In this document: positions 47,581-60,048 of the stretch, one piece after another
Layout of the letters: each line of letters opens with the position of its first letter
Position numbering within the stretch: the stretch's first letter is position 1
DNA from: Lathyrus oleraceus
Taxonomy: Eukaryota > Streptophyta > Magnoliopsida > Fabales > Fabaceae
Length of the DNA: 64,000 nucleotides
Assembly: GCF_024323335.1 (NCBI RefSeq)
Contig: NC_066584.1
Location: 433,871,408 to 433,935,407, forward strand
Direction of reading: 5' to 3'
The notes under the pieces: generated by a model
What the model was told of the DNA's origin: nothing
The model's database searches: none
Seen by the model: only the letters and a program-made list of their open reading frames with translations
Position numbers and translations under genes: made by a program

Positions 47581-49280
47581 TTGAAGGGAAAAATGACAAT
47601 AGTCATGAGTTTGTTTCTCATGGCTAACACTTTTACATTTTTTTTTAATAGAAAAACTAATCTTAATTTTTTTAATATTTAATAAAAAAGTTGGTTTCTT
47701 ATTTTTTTATTTATTTAAAATAAATATGATTTTTTTTTACTTGAGAGGTTCAACAAAGAAGAAAATGGATCCGTTAAATAAAATGGTGATTTGCTTTTAT
47801 TTAGATTTTAAATTTTAAATTAAAATAAATAGGATTTCCCCTCGGTTGGGGATTCCAACCCATTGGAAAAGTAAAAGTAGCGTTATTTTGTCTTCTTCAT
47901 AATAGAGTTATAGCTTGTTTCATTAGTTTTTCCTTAACGAATACCATTGAGCCATAGCAAAATTCATCATCTCCTCGAAATACTATCTCTAATAACGAAC
48001 GGAGCATCATTTCTTCACTAAACTAAATTTGATAACATTATTTCTCCACTTAAGCAAACTTGATAACACTATTTCATCCACAAACGAGGTTCGGACCTCC
48101 ACCATATCTTCTTAAACTCATACGAAGCAAGGAAAGGAGAAAGAAACTCAAAGAAGGGAACTCGAACAAGACATGCAAGAAAACATGAAACTCAAACAAA
48201 ACTCATTTCTTTGACTTCTTCATCACATTTCATATACGTAAAACATCTCAACCATGCATGTAACAGTAATGTTGTTGTTGTTATTGACATATTTTAGGTT
48301 TAATATTGTTTTTGTTGTTGTTGAGACTCTAAATCCATAAGGTTTAATGTTGTTGTTGTTGCTATAAGTGATTGGCATAATTTTATAGACAACATGTAAT
48401 GTAAAATGCCATGACATTATGTTGAGACATTCAGTCCCTATGAGCTCAAGACAGAAGGCAAAGATGTGGAGGAAAATGTCCCACACATTGAGGAACATCG
48501 TGCCTCAAGAGCCAGTGGCACATAAATAAATCTTGCGCCTGATTTGTTTCCTTATTGGGTGATTGTTTATGCGCTTATAGGAATAAGAAAGGAATTCTCG
48601 AAAGATCGGTTATCAAGACCAAATTAGATTGATAGAGAATTAAATTATGATAGATTTTAAATCAAATTAAATCGAATTACTAAGTTACGCTTTTTGGTTT
48701 TACTTTATCCGTAAGTTTTTTTGAAACCCTAATGGGCCATGCAACTGGGTTATTTTTTGTTTAAGAAGAAACTCTCGATACAGAAGACTGAAACCTAGAG
48801 ATATCCTGCAAGACGTGTTGTTGTAGTTTCAGTCTTTGTATTTTCTTGTTTTTGCTTTGTAAAACTATATTTGTTTGAATCATTCATATACAACAGAATA
48901 AAGTTTGTTTTGAGTTGTATTAGTTTCATTGTTCAAACTATTTTCTAATTGCTCAAACACTAGGAATAGTGGTTAAGAGAAAGTGAGAAGGGTATCATAT
49001 TTATGGGGAGTCCTAAATAGAAATTCATAGGTAGTATTAAGAAAAAAGGAATTGAACTAGAAGAGGTCATATAAGACCAATTTGTACTTTTACTATTAAG
49101 AGTAGATTTTTTTTCTTGGTTTAACACCCTTCGGACATATGTGACTTTGCACCGAACTGGGTTACCAACTTTGTATGTTCATTTTACTTTATTTTCTTTT
49201 TAAGTGTTCTGCATTAATGTTGTCATACACATTCTTCGACACATTGTGTTTGACATATTTCCAAAAGGAGAACATAAATT
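47581..49280. other. Spacer, no gene seen
   Basis: AT-rich, with a TTGTTGTTGTTATTG simple repeat (48270-48360). 48960-49280 may be the LTR of the copia fragment that follows, since it leads straight into a primer-site-like sequence. Confidence 0.4.
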
Positions 49281-49289
49281 CAATTGGCA

Positions 49290-49726
49290 TTAGAGCAGAC
49301 ACCCTGTTCTGGTTGGGTGAGCTCTAAGGAATTTATTATTTCTATTCAAAATGGATAACGCTAAAGAAGGAGGATTTGTTAACTGATCACATATTCTAAA
49401 TGACATGAACTATGACTATTGGAAAGCTCACATGATTGCCTTTATCAAATCCATGGACAACAAAACTTGGAAGGCAGTCATCAAAGGATGGACACCCCTA
49501 AATGGTTACTACAGAATATGGTACTCAATCCCTAACGCCAGAAGCAATTTGGTCCAAAGAAGAAGATGAAAAATCACATGGAAATTCTTGTTCTCTCAAT
49601 GCCATATTCAATGGAGCTTACAAAAATGTCTTTCGTCTCATCAACACATGTACTGAAGTCAAAGAAGCATGGTAGATTCTCAAAATTGCGCATGAAGGCG
49701 CCTCAAAAGTGCATATGTCAAGAATT
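49290..49726 (+). pseudogene. copia gag fragment, cut by an Athila-like LTR
   Basis: TTGGCATTAGAGCAG at about 49288 resembles the initiator-tRNA primer site. From 49350 the frame reads MDNAKEGGFVN, MNYDYWKAHMIAFIKSMDNK and TWKAVIKGWT, the start of a large copia gag, with stops at 49384-49386 and later plus frame shifts. Similarity ends at 49726 where another LTR begins. Confidence 0.75.
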
Positions 49727-51059
49727 GATGACACTCTGTCATTATGTAATATTGATGAGCATTTTCGACAAAATTGGTGAAATTATGAGCAAAAGTCAAG
49801 CTAAATGATGAAGAAGTGAGCAAAAATGACTAGAGGTAAAGAAAGTTGGGACTTTAAAAAAACGAAGAAAAAAAAGACGATTTTCCTTTGTTTTTCTCGC
49901 GGTTGCGATTCTTTCATCGTGGGCGCGATAAGTTCAGATCGCGATCGTGATGCTTACTAACACGTTAGAGATTATGCATTTTCCTGACACGCGTGGGCAT
50001 CTTTTTAAAGGGAATTTTGCTACTTTTATTATGGCTACGAATTTGAGGAGAGAAAGTGACGACAAGGAGCTTTTGTAAGCGATTTTGGAGAGCATTGAAG
50101 TTATTGGAGAGCATATTTTCCATTGATTTTAATGAATACTTTTTGTAAACTCATGGTATTTTTTATTTTTACTATAAATAGCTAAAACGTTTTAGATTAG
50201 GTCTTTAGAGATGAACCTGATTATACTATGATGGATCATATGATTGTTTGATATTACTCTTATCATGGCTACGAATTTGAGGAGAGAAAGTGATGACAAG
50301 GAGCTTTTGTGAGTGATTTTGGAGAGCATTGAAGTTATTGGAGAGCGTATTTTCCATTGATTTTGATGAATGCTTTTTGTAAACTCATGGTAATTTTTAT
50401 TTTTAATATAAATAGCTAAAACATTTTAGATTAGGTCTTTAGAGATGAACCTGATTATACTATGATGGATCATATGATTTTTTGATATTACTTGACTATT
50501 TTTATGTTATAATTAGTATTTAATTGTCCGTGTGTTCATTGCTCTTTGTGTGTTGATGAGCGGACAAAGTGATTTGAGTTGAGTAGATATTATTGACCGT
50601 GAGTCTACCATCTAAACTAGGCAATTGTTTAACTTAGTAATTAACTAGGAATGGGTCTTTATAAGTTTTGGATGTATAATTAACGAACTTAGAAACACCT
50701 AGCTTTGCTTTGAATTCGCCTAAAGAATTAGGGAATTATTGTTTAAATTAGTGAGTTGCGCACCAAAGAATTAGGTGAAGTGGTCATGTTAATTCGTCGT
50801 ATAATTCTCGCATTATTGTTTGTCACCTGATACATATTCATCAACAAATATAATTATGGGATTCAAAATAAAGACCTAATGGCTTTTTTTTATCGAACTT
50901 TACTCCGAAAGTTTTCTCATACTTGTTTTCATACCAATCATCTTGAAACAAACCCCTTTGTTTATTTTAAGTTGCATTAGTATAACCTTGTTTAAATTCA
51001 CAATCCTTGTGGAGACGAATTATTTATTACTTCGACGAGACTAGTACACGTGCTAGAAT
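49727..51059 (+). repeat. Athila-like gypsy LTR
   Basis: Begins TGATGACACTCTG and ends TACACGTGCTAGAAT before a primer site TGGTGTCATTGTTGGGGA (51060-51077). That site is a changed form of TGGCGCCGTTGCCGGGGA, which Athila elements use (aspartate tRNA). Contains an internal 234-bp tandem duplication. Confidence 0.7.
50031..50498 (+). repeat. 234-bp tandem duplication within the LTR
   Basis: Units start at 50031 and 50265 with ATGGCTACGAATTTGAGGAG and run to GATATTACT. By eye they differ at about ten positions, so the duplication is old. Confidence 0.9.
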
Positions 51060-51229
51060 TGGTGTCATTGTTGGGGATTATTGATAATTTCAACAATGGA
51101 ATATTTATGCGACATTTGAAATTAATTTTTTATTTTTATTTTAAAGTTTCAATTTTTATTTTTGCTCTTATTATGTTTTGTCTGATGCAATGCTACAAAG
51201 GTATTATTTGTTTGTTTATGCAAGCTTTG

Positions 51230-52143
51230 GATTTGTCACTAATACCATTGGATTCAGAAATTGAAAGAAAAACGCATGCAATTCGGAAGGCGAAGCGAGA
51301 AGCACTTTTAGCTACGGAAGTACCTAAAGAAGATAGAGAATAGATGTAAAATCCACCAAGATATACAATGGATGATTATTGCAGGAGGACTAACTCTGGA
51401 CACATCTCCTTGAGATTTCAACAGACTAACCCTATGACCTTTGATATTAAAACATTTGTGCCTTCAGGTTTAAGAGATAACCCGTCTGACGAGTAAACTA
51501 TCAGAGACCCGTGGGAGCATCTTGCTGTATTTTATGAAATCTGCTCAATGTGTAAGTTGACATATGTCACTGACGATTAGGTAAAATTATGTTTGTTTGG
51601 TTTTTCTTTGATAGGTCACGCTAAGGATTGGCTACAATGCATTCCTAACAGAACTATTAAAACATGGAAGGAATTGGAAGACAAGCTTATGGAAAGGTAC
51701 TTTTCTAATGCTCATTTCATAGAAATCAATGCTGAAATTTCAAACTTTAATCAAGGAGAATCTGAGTTGTTATTTGATGCATGGAGAGGTTTAAAGTATT
51801 ACTCTAAAGGTGTTCCAATCATAATTGGGTTCTATGGAACATATGACACACTTCATTAGCAGTCTAAAAACTCCAAAAAAAATTGCTTCTTAATGCCTCA
51901 TCTAGAGGTACCTTAAGAAAATAAAATGATGATGAGATAAAGGCATTGATTGAAAACTTGTGCCTGAATGATTATCACTCAAGTGATCAAGCTGTGAAAC
52001 AAAAAGGTGTTCTTGCGGTTGATTCACACACAACATTATTATCTCAGATGGAGGTACTTTCTAAACAATTATCGGCGTCCCAATTAGCCCAAGTGAATGT
52101 GCGTCAAGTTCAAACACTCGGGTGTGATTTTTATGGGGAAGGA
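51230..52143 (+). pseudogene. Athila-type gag, truncated
   Basis: After the primer site, frames on the plus strand give an Athila gag. Recognisable parts are FGFSLIGHAKDWLQCIPNRT (51591-51650, usually F.FSL...A..WL), TWKELEDKLMERYF and a partial zinc knuckle, CDFYGEGC, at the end. Stops occur at 51342, 51495 and 51857. It is cut at 52143, in mid-codon, by an unrelated LTR. Confidence 0.75.
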
Positions 52144-53712
52144 TGTAACACCCTAAGACCCTAGCGCACTTCTTTTTTAAATTGTGTGATAAACATGAAT
52201 TAGTGTTTGATTCTTAATGTTGAAATTCGTGTACCATCATATGTAAAATTTGGAATGTTGGTGTTCATATCAATATGTGTAAATATGATGAATGTATTGT
52301 TGAATTGTGAATGAATTGATGAGAAAAATTGTGAGGCATAAATTTTGTCATACAATTGTGTTTTTATGATAAATTAATCATGTAAAATGTTTATCCATGT
52401 TAGAAAATGATTGGGTGGGGTTTATAATGGATAGAGGATGTAAAACATGAGTTAAAATAGGATTTCTAGAAATTTTCCAGAAACCAAACGTCTGGTTCCC
52501 CGGGAACAATCTATTAGTTCACCAAACTTAGCGAAAAATATTGGCCAGCAAGCTTATATCAATCTATTGGTCCACCCACAACAATCTATTGGTCCACCCA
52601 CAACAATCTATTAGTTTCCCTGAAACCAATCGATTGGTCCACCAGCAGCAATCTATTGGTTCCCCTGTTGTTTTAACGATAACTTAAGTTTCGTGGCTCC
52701 ATTTGAGGCGTGATTTGAAGTATTGGAAATCTAACTCGTAGGACTACCTTATAGTATCATTCCAAGAGGTCAAATAACTACATGAAAATCTGAATGTACT
52801 GCTTTTCTTGTGGTTTTTATGGATGAGTATCGCTGAATTGTATAAAGGGTTATTATGTAAAGTTATGAATTGGTGATTATGATTTCATGTTATGAAGGTC
52901 ATTATAATCATTTGTGTTGAGGTGTGTAGTTCAGAAGTGTGGACTACTGTGAGTTCTATATTACATGTTGTTATGGTTAAAAGTGGAACCATAATTGTTG
53001 TTGTTGCATTATTTGTATGTCATGCATCATATTGTGTGAGTGTGTTGAAATAGGTGAGTCATGAGTTCAGAAGTGGAGACATGTTATCGTCTGAGGTTTA
53101 AAAATGGGGACCCGATTCGAATCAGGGACCATTATTAAGTGAACGAGATCAGTAACAAAACTTTGATGTCCAAATTGGTACCACAGGCATTGAGTCGAGA
53201 TAGTTGGTTGCATTGCATACATAAACGCAATGTGATTATTTCATTATTGTGAATAAAGCATGTGAATGATCATTGTGTTGAATACACTACCCTTGTTTTG
53301 TTTTGCACCATTAATATATTTGAGTGTACTTCAACCTCTTTCTTGTTTGTTTGGTGTTGCTTTGTACGTGGTTGTACAAATACTCAAGAGGAATAAGTGG
53401 TTTGTGATTTGGAAGATGGCTTTGGAGCTTTTCTTCGTTTATTTTATCATTTTACCGTTATTTAGTTGGTTTAATGCTCTAATATGTAACATCGGATACG
53501 AAGCATTTTCATTTGTTTTGAGTTAATCGTTGGATCATGTTACTTTAATTAAGTATTTTAATTTGCTGAGATAATTGAAGTTTATGTTAATTACTTTGAG
53601 TTCCACTGCGAGTTTTGATTTTATTTGGAAAATATGTTTGTTATGTTTGAGTAGCATCCTAAAATGTGAGTTTTATTCTTTAATTTATAAGTTGGGGTTT
53701 TATGGTGTTACA
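52144..53712 (+). repeat. Solo gypsy LTR, 1569 bp, chimeric flanks
   Basis: Bounded by TGTAACACCC and GGTGTTACA, the paired termini of chromovirus-type LTRs. No internal region follows on either side. The left flank is Athila gag (ending AAGGA) and the right flank is copia integrase (starting ATCAT), so no target duplication remains. Probably left by unequal recombination or deletion. Confidence 0.7.
52490..52670. repeat. CAATCTATTGGT repeats in the solo LTR
   Basis: Five to six copies of CAATC(T/G)ATTGGT(T/C)C followed by CACC or CCCC, every 25-35 bases. The CAAT..ATTG core is palindromic. Confidence 0.75.
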
Positions 53713-53714
53713 AT

Positions 53715-54140
53715 CATCGCTATATGTTAACTGTTGTAGATGAACATAGTCTTTTTTTTTGGATTTTCTTAATGAAACAAAAATATGAATCTTCCCATCT
53801 TATTAAATATTTTATAACCAATGTGAAAAATCAATTTCAAACTTATGTTAAAACCCTAAGATCTGATAATTCCATTGAATTCACACTTCAATCTTTTTAC
53901 TTGAATCGGAGTATACATTATCAAACCTCACATGTTGACACACCCCATCAAAATTTCATTGTGGAAAGGAAGCACCAACACTTCTGGGGGGTTACTCATG
54001 CTCTTCTTTTTCAATCCCAGTTGCCAAAATAATTTTGGGTTAATGCCCTATATCATGTTGTGTTTTAATTAATAGACTTCCTTCAAAATTATTGAAGTAT
54101 AAAACACTTTTTACTTTACCGTTTCATAAACATCCTGATC
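53715..54140 (+). pseudogene. copia integrase core fragment
   Basis: The plus strand reads HRYMLTVVDEHSLFFWIFLM (usually RYFLTIVDDHSRxTW), then VKTLRSDNSIEF with the catalytic DN motif, and SHVDTPHQNFIVERKHQH with the catalytic Glu (usually TPQQNGVVERKHQH). A stop at 54030-54032 and the junction at 54141 end it. The RT at 57375-58150 may be the rest of the same element, separated by 3.2 kb of later insertions. Confidence 0.85.
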
Positions 54141-55498
54141 GTAACACCCCAAATACAATATATCTAGAATCATCATATTTGAAATGTTATACGTTAATAC
54201 AGATACAACCAACATCATTTAATTGACATGAATTCATGAGAAAGAATATAGTGCATACAAATACATCATATGTGTGATACAAAATAAAGATCACTACACA
54301 ACGAAAACATAAAATAGAATAATGATATTCAAGCTCTTCAAGACATCTTTGCTTTTCCTTTCGCGGAAACCTGCTCATCTAAAAAAAATAACAATAACAT
54401 GGGATGAAATATTTCTATCTTAGTGGAGCCATAAGCCATATGTCCACTCGACTACTGGGATATCCAGAACTATTACGACACTACTTGTCTTAGCTCTTAC
54501 AAGACTAAGCATGAAACAAGGGGAATTGAGGTAAGTTAACCTCATATCATTCGAAAATGATAACATACTCTCCCTTACGACCAATTTACGCCAATGAGAG
54601 ACTGATGGCTTACAAGGAGACACCTATCAACCAACGCTTACCACATCAAGTCTAGATTACGGAATAGATGACTTCCAACTAATTTTTCCTGATTACAGAC
54701 TACACTTATGAGCAACGTATACCGCTAGCTAGTCTTTCGCACATAGTTCAAACCATCTCTTCTAAGACTAATCTCATCACATACTTTTTATCTAGCAGTG
54801 GGAATGAATATGTACTCAACTTTCCGAAACTAACTTAAACCTAATTCAAACTAGAGTTTCTCACATAATCCAATTTGTTTTGAAATAATCTTTGAACCAT
54901 TATCACATGAGTCACACAATTCTTCTTTCAATTTATGTCATTACTTACCCTAGGTTGAATTCAAGCTACCTTGATTCTAGTAGGAGCAAACAATGCATAC
55001 AAGGATGATCAAAGAACATACAAAGAAAATCATGGATTAGGGTTGGAAAGAATAAAAAACAAGTCAGAGATGGGTTACGGTGATGTCAATTTATATTGAT
55101 TGTTCCCAATTATTTTTAATGTCAACATTCACTTCAATATTTGAATTTTGTTTTGATATTTAGGTACATACATTGTTTTTGTATAAAAACAAATAAATAA
55201 AATGTTCATGGATTATTAGATCCCTACACTATTCAATTTTTAGGGAATCAATCAAGCGTGGTTGAAGCTTACATATAAAATCGATTAAGAGACTTGAATA
55301 AAATTTGTTTTCTAGTACCATATCTCTATTAAGTATTTATGAGTTTGTGTTTTCTCTTATTTAATTAGCATTAAATTTTTTACCTATTACTAATTATTCT
55401 CGTAAGCATAATAGCATAATTATGATATGTTCCTTACAAAAATAACTTAATTGAAGGATGAAACGTGTAATTCACACTTAAATTTATATTTTATGTGA

Positions 55499-55544
<46 letters not shown>

Positions 55545-57374
55545 AAGTGTATTATTTGTTACATTTATTTATCTATAGTAATATGTGTTTTTTGTGTGTA
55601 TTATTACTCATTATAGAAAATTTATTTGTAGTCAGGGATACAACCAGGAGGATATAAGTGTGGATACTATGTGATGAATAATATATGTCATTTTAGCATG
55701 ATATAAATAATGTATAATTTTACTACAAGATGTGCGTAATTTTGGTACATAATATATAGTTTTGTTTTACAAATAATGTGTTATTTATGTTCCGTTAAAA
55801 ATGTGGTACAAAAATTGTCATTTAGGTTTTGTCAAATAATACAAGTTATATCGAAGAAATATGTAAAAAAAAATTGAAAAATTATATTTAAAAAAACAAT
55901 GGAAAAAACAAAAAGTGAATTAGTTATACTCCAAACGCGCCATTTTGAAAAAACAAAAATGCAGTTGCTAAGAATCGAATTCATGATTAGTGTCACTTTT
56001 GACTTTGGTTGGTAGGTCTAACCGAAGGAAAAAATAGCACGCTTTTCAGTTTCTCACCTTGGTCAGTAGTTTGAGGGTAGAACTAGTGTACTTTCCATGA
56101 CACCTTACGCTACCTCGAACACCCAACCTTGGTGAAAGCCTTTTCGTAACCGAGGTAAAATGTAGTTTTTGCAGTAGTAATTCATGTCAATTGGCTTATT
56201 TCTTTATGGCATGTTTACTAGTTCTCAAGTCTTTACTCATATAATTCTAGGTTCTCCTTCATTGTATTTATCCATTTAGGATTCTTCAATGTAATATTTA
56301 TGGTTTTATGTATTGTGAAGGTTAAAGTCTTCTAAAGATTTTGATGATGACAATTGAACAAGGAAAAGCAAAATCACAAGTATCATCAACAAGCTCAAAG
56401 CAAAGTGTTCATGTTCGTCTTTGAATAACCAAAATGAATCAAATCAATCAAATAAAAGTAACTAAAGATGTGAAAGCTTGTTTGATCATGCGTTTAGTGT
56501 TTTTATCTTATAATTAATAAATTGAGTGCAAATTATGCAAGAGTATCTCTCACAGTACTAAGACAATGCACACATGCACTAAAACTCTTTAAACTCTTCA
56601 TATTTTTCTCAAAACTTCTTAAAACAAATCTTTTTATGTACTTAAATTATTAAGAAGAAATTTTGATCAATTAGGAAAAATAAACTCAATGACCAATTGA
56701 CTAGACCCTTCATCTAATTGATTAAGGCACAAATTCCTCTCCTAGTTGATGAGAAATCCTTTTAGTCAATTGAGGTACCTAGTAGATTAAAGTTTTCTTT
56801 TTTTGGCTTTGTCTAATCGATTAGGTCACCTTTTAAATTTTATTAGACATCGTCCAAACCCATGAATTGTTGTCTTTTTGAGTTAATTTTTTTCCTATAT
56901 AAAAGAGTGATTTTCTTACTTCTAAATCACGAATGTTATGAACTATCTACTCTTCTATCTCACTCATTCTCATTTTTTATCAGTTTTATTTACTAGAAAT
57001 TGTCTTAGTGTTAAGAGAATGAAAACTTCATCTGAGAGCTGTATTTTTCTATTGTTGTATAGAATGTGTGCATTCAAGAGCTTAGTCCTCTTGGATTGTT
57101 GCAATAGATTTGAAGGTTGCAAGTCAAACCTATAAAAATCATTGTGTAAGGTTTTTGGGTTGGACTTGTGTAAAAGTTCAAGTTATTGATACTAGAAATT
57201 TCAAGAGGAAACTCACCTCAAAAAACACTTCTTTCACTTCTTCAACAAACCTCACCTCAAAAAGCATCTAACATCCATCATCTCAATTCAACCTTCAATC
57301 TTCCAATAGGTAACTTTGTTTTTGTTTACTCTTAGACAACCATATGACTTCTCTTATCTATAACTTCATTTCAA
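54141..57374. other. Inserted non-coding DNA between copia integrase and RT
   Basis: Starts GTAACACCCCAAATAC, like a chromovirus LTR end. (TA)n lies at 55503-55541. A DNA-transposon end rich in ACCTCGG/CCGAGGTAA words lies at 56085-56185, with TTTTTGCAGTAGT possibly a CACTA-type terminus. 56300-56830 has LTR-style sequence with repeated TCAATTGA/CTAATCGATTAG words. None of the short ORFs shows a domain. Confidence 0.45.
55503..55541. repeat. (TA)n microsatellite, 39 bp
   Basis: Uninterrupted dinucleotide run. Confidence 0.95.
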
Positions 57375-58150
57375 AAATGATACTTACATCAATTAGACAT
57401 TAACACTACTTATCTTAAAAATGTCCCTCTTGTCTCCATGTTCCTAATAAAATTCTTGTTTGCAAACTTAACAAGTCCATTTATGATCTTAAACAAGTTA
57501 GTAGACAATGGAATAAAAAAATAACATCTAAACGTTTTGAATTAGGGTTTTCGCAATTTAAATCGGATTCCTCTTTATTTATAAAAAATTACAATATTCA
57601 TTTCACTATCATCCTTATATATGTTTATCATCCTTGTATATGTTGATGATCTTATTCTCGTGGGAAACCACATTTCAGAAATAAAACATATAAAATTTGT
57701 TTAGATACTAAATTTAGTATAAAGGACTTGGACAATCTCAAGTACTTCCTTCCTTGGCTTTGAGATTTCCAGGTCCTCCCTAGGCATAACACTCTGCCAA
57801 TACAAATACAACCTAGACTTTCTCTCACATTTTGGATTACTTGCAGCTAAACCTGCATCTACTACAATGGATTTTGGCCAAAAAAATTGACATTGAAATT
57901 GAAAATGATCAACCACTGTCTAATCTCACACAATTCAGAAGCTTTATTGGTAAACTGTTAATTTTAATACATTCTAGGTCTTATATTAGCTCTTATGTTT
58001 ATAGGTTAAGCCAATTCCGGTTAGAACCAACAACACACATGCAGTCAACGACAACGGTTTAGAGATACATCGAGAATGCACCAGCCTTAGGACTTTTCTT
58101 CAAACATGACTCAAGTCTTAACTTAACAACAGGCTTCACAGATTCAGATT
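57375..58150 (+). pseudogene. copia reverse transcriptase fragment
   Basis: YLHQLDINTTYL marks the upstream RT motif. VCKLNKSIYDLKQVSRQW (about 57461-57515, usually VxxLxKSLYGLKQASRxW) and IYVDDLILVGN (57635-57665) contain the catalytic YVDD. KDLDNLKYFL and TMD segments follow with frame shifts and stops. Matches the copia lineage of the integrase fragment at 53715-54140 in style and strand. Confidence 0.85.
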
Positions 58151-60048
58151 AAGGTGTCTTCCCAACAGATTCTATTTCGGTTTTGTTTTTTGTTTTTTGT
58201 TTTTCTTTATGCATAATGCATAATTTTACTTTCTATGCTAAATATCAACAAATTCAGATTTGAACATAGAAATGACAGAAGATTCATACTCAATTATTTT
58301 GCTTCCATGTTGAGGGTTTAAATGTGATGTTTATGATTTAAGCATGTCTAAATCAATTTAGAAATCATGCATTAAGCCCCACCGTATATTATTGTATTGT
58401 ACTGTTTTATATTGATGTTTGATGGTTGTTTGATCTGTCAACTAAGGTCTCTCTTTGATCCTATGATTCCCTTTCTGTGTCTCCATCAATTATTAAACAA
58501 TTCATGACTATACTTTCAAAAAATGGACCTAATGGCATGGACATGGAACATGTTCAATAAAGAATCCTAGTACTATTGTATGATTCACCAATGTCTGTCC
58601 TCTACATTGGTCCTGCTCTTCTCAATGTACGGTATGTCCAGGTGAAAGCATTTACCAATTCCCATCACATGCAAACTGTTGCTCTTTTACACTCTTTTTG
58701 ACTGTTGAACTACGAGTTTAACGGTAGAATTCAAATAAACTTGTTTTTTCAGATCTTATAGTAGAATAAGATTGATAAAAGCAGTAAAAGAAAGGTGCTT
58801 CCAAGTGAGATTGTTTTGTGGGCCAAAACTTGATCAGAGAGATGAACTACCGTTCTACCAATGCCAGAGTTTCGTCACGTAATATCAACAACAGAACATC
58901 ACAGTGGTACATGTGAGTAATGGTGTCATGTTTCTCTTTTACTTGTGTCAATTATTTTGTCCTTTTTTGTTTCATATCCATTTCTGATTACATGGACCAC
59001 CAAAAGGCTAAGCTATATAAAGAAAGAAATATAAGATCTAGCATTCGAAAACTCACATCATATATATCAATTACAGATCTCGATCTTCTCTAGTAGTTCA
59101 ATCTCGACCATTCATTTTGGTCTAATTCGAAAATGTTTTTTTATTTGTGTTATAGTTTAAAATTCAAAACATACGAGTATTAGGATAGGATAGGCAAATC
59201 CTAGATAACAGCGCGAAGTAAACGATCTAAAACATGGGATAACGTATAGCGGAATGACCGTTATTTGATAATTTTTGGACATATTATGTGAATAATAATT
59301 ATAAATATGAGAAGTGTAAAAGGAAGAACAAAGTGTTGAGATATATGAGTGTGAAACTTGTGATTTTTCTTTGGAACGACTGAAGTACAAAAACGTCGGT
59401 GAAGGATGGTTAGGGTTAACTCTCAACTTAAATTTGATTGAAAAATAAAAAATTACCTTCAAAATGTTATAAACTTAAGAACTAATTTCAATTTTTCATA
59501 TGGAAAAAGAATAGCAGCTATAGTGTTCTGCATATTGTAGTGCTGTTGGCAACTATTGACTACTGTTAAGCATACAAGCATGGATCCCAAGAAGAAATGA
59601 GTTCATTAGTCCATCATGAATAATTTTGCAAAGAAATGTACTATTTGTATATAAAGTGAAAAAGCAAATTTTTATCATTTACCTTTTTGAATACTTTAAA
59701 TCAAATTGACATATAAAGTATAACTTTTTTGTTCACTTTGGAGGAAAAACTCATCCTTTGGTATGAAAATGCTAGCCACTAGTTAGTTTCATGTTAGTCA
59801 CATTCCAATATAGGCAAAATATTCAAACCAAGTTATGATTTACAAATCACCACACTTGAAAAGTCAACAAAGTAAATTGTGATCATATATGGACAAAAGA
59901 CTAGTACACACGAGTACATGTAAGGAAAATGAAGTAGTTACATTTTAAAAAGCTGACACACAAAAAAACAAACAAAGGAAAACATATCTGTTTTTTTCTT
60001 TTTTGTGAAAAAGGTATCTTGGTACACAAGCATAACACATGCAATGTG
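58151..60048. other. Intergenic region downstream of the IQD gene
   Basis: No ORF or motif I can support. It should contain the 3' untranslated region of the minus-strand IQD gene just below 60049. Confidence 0.5.
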
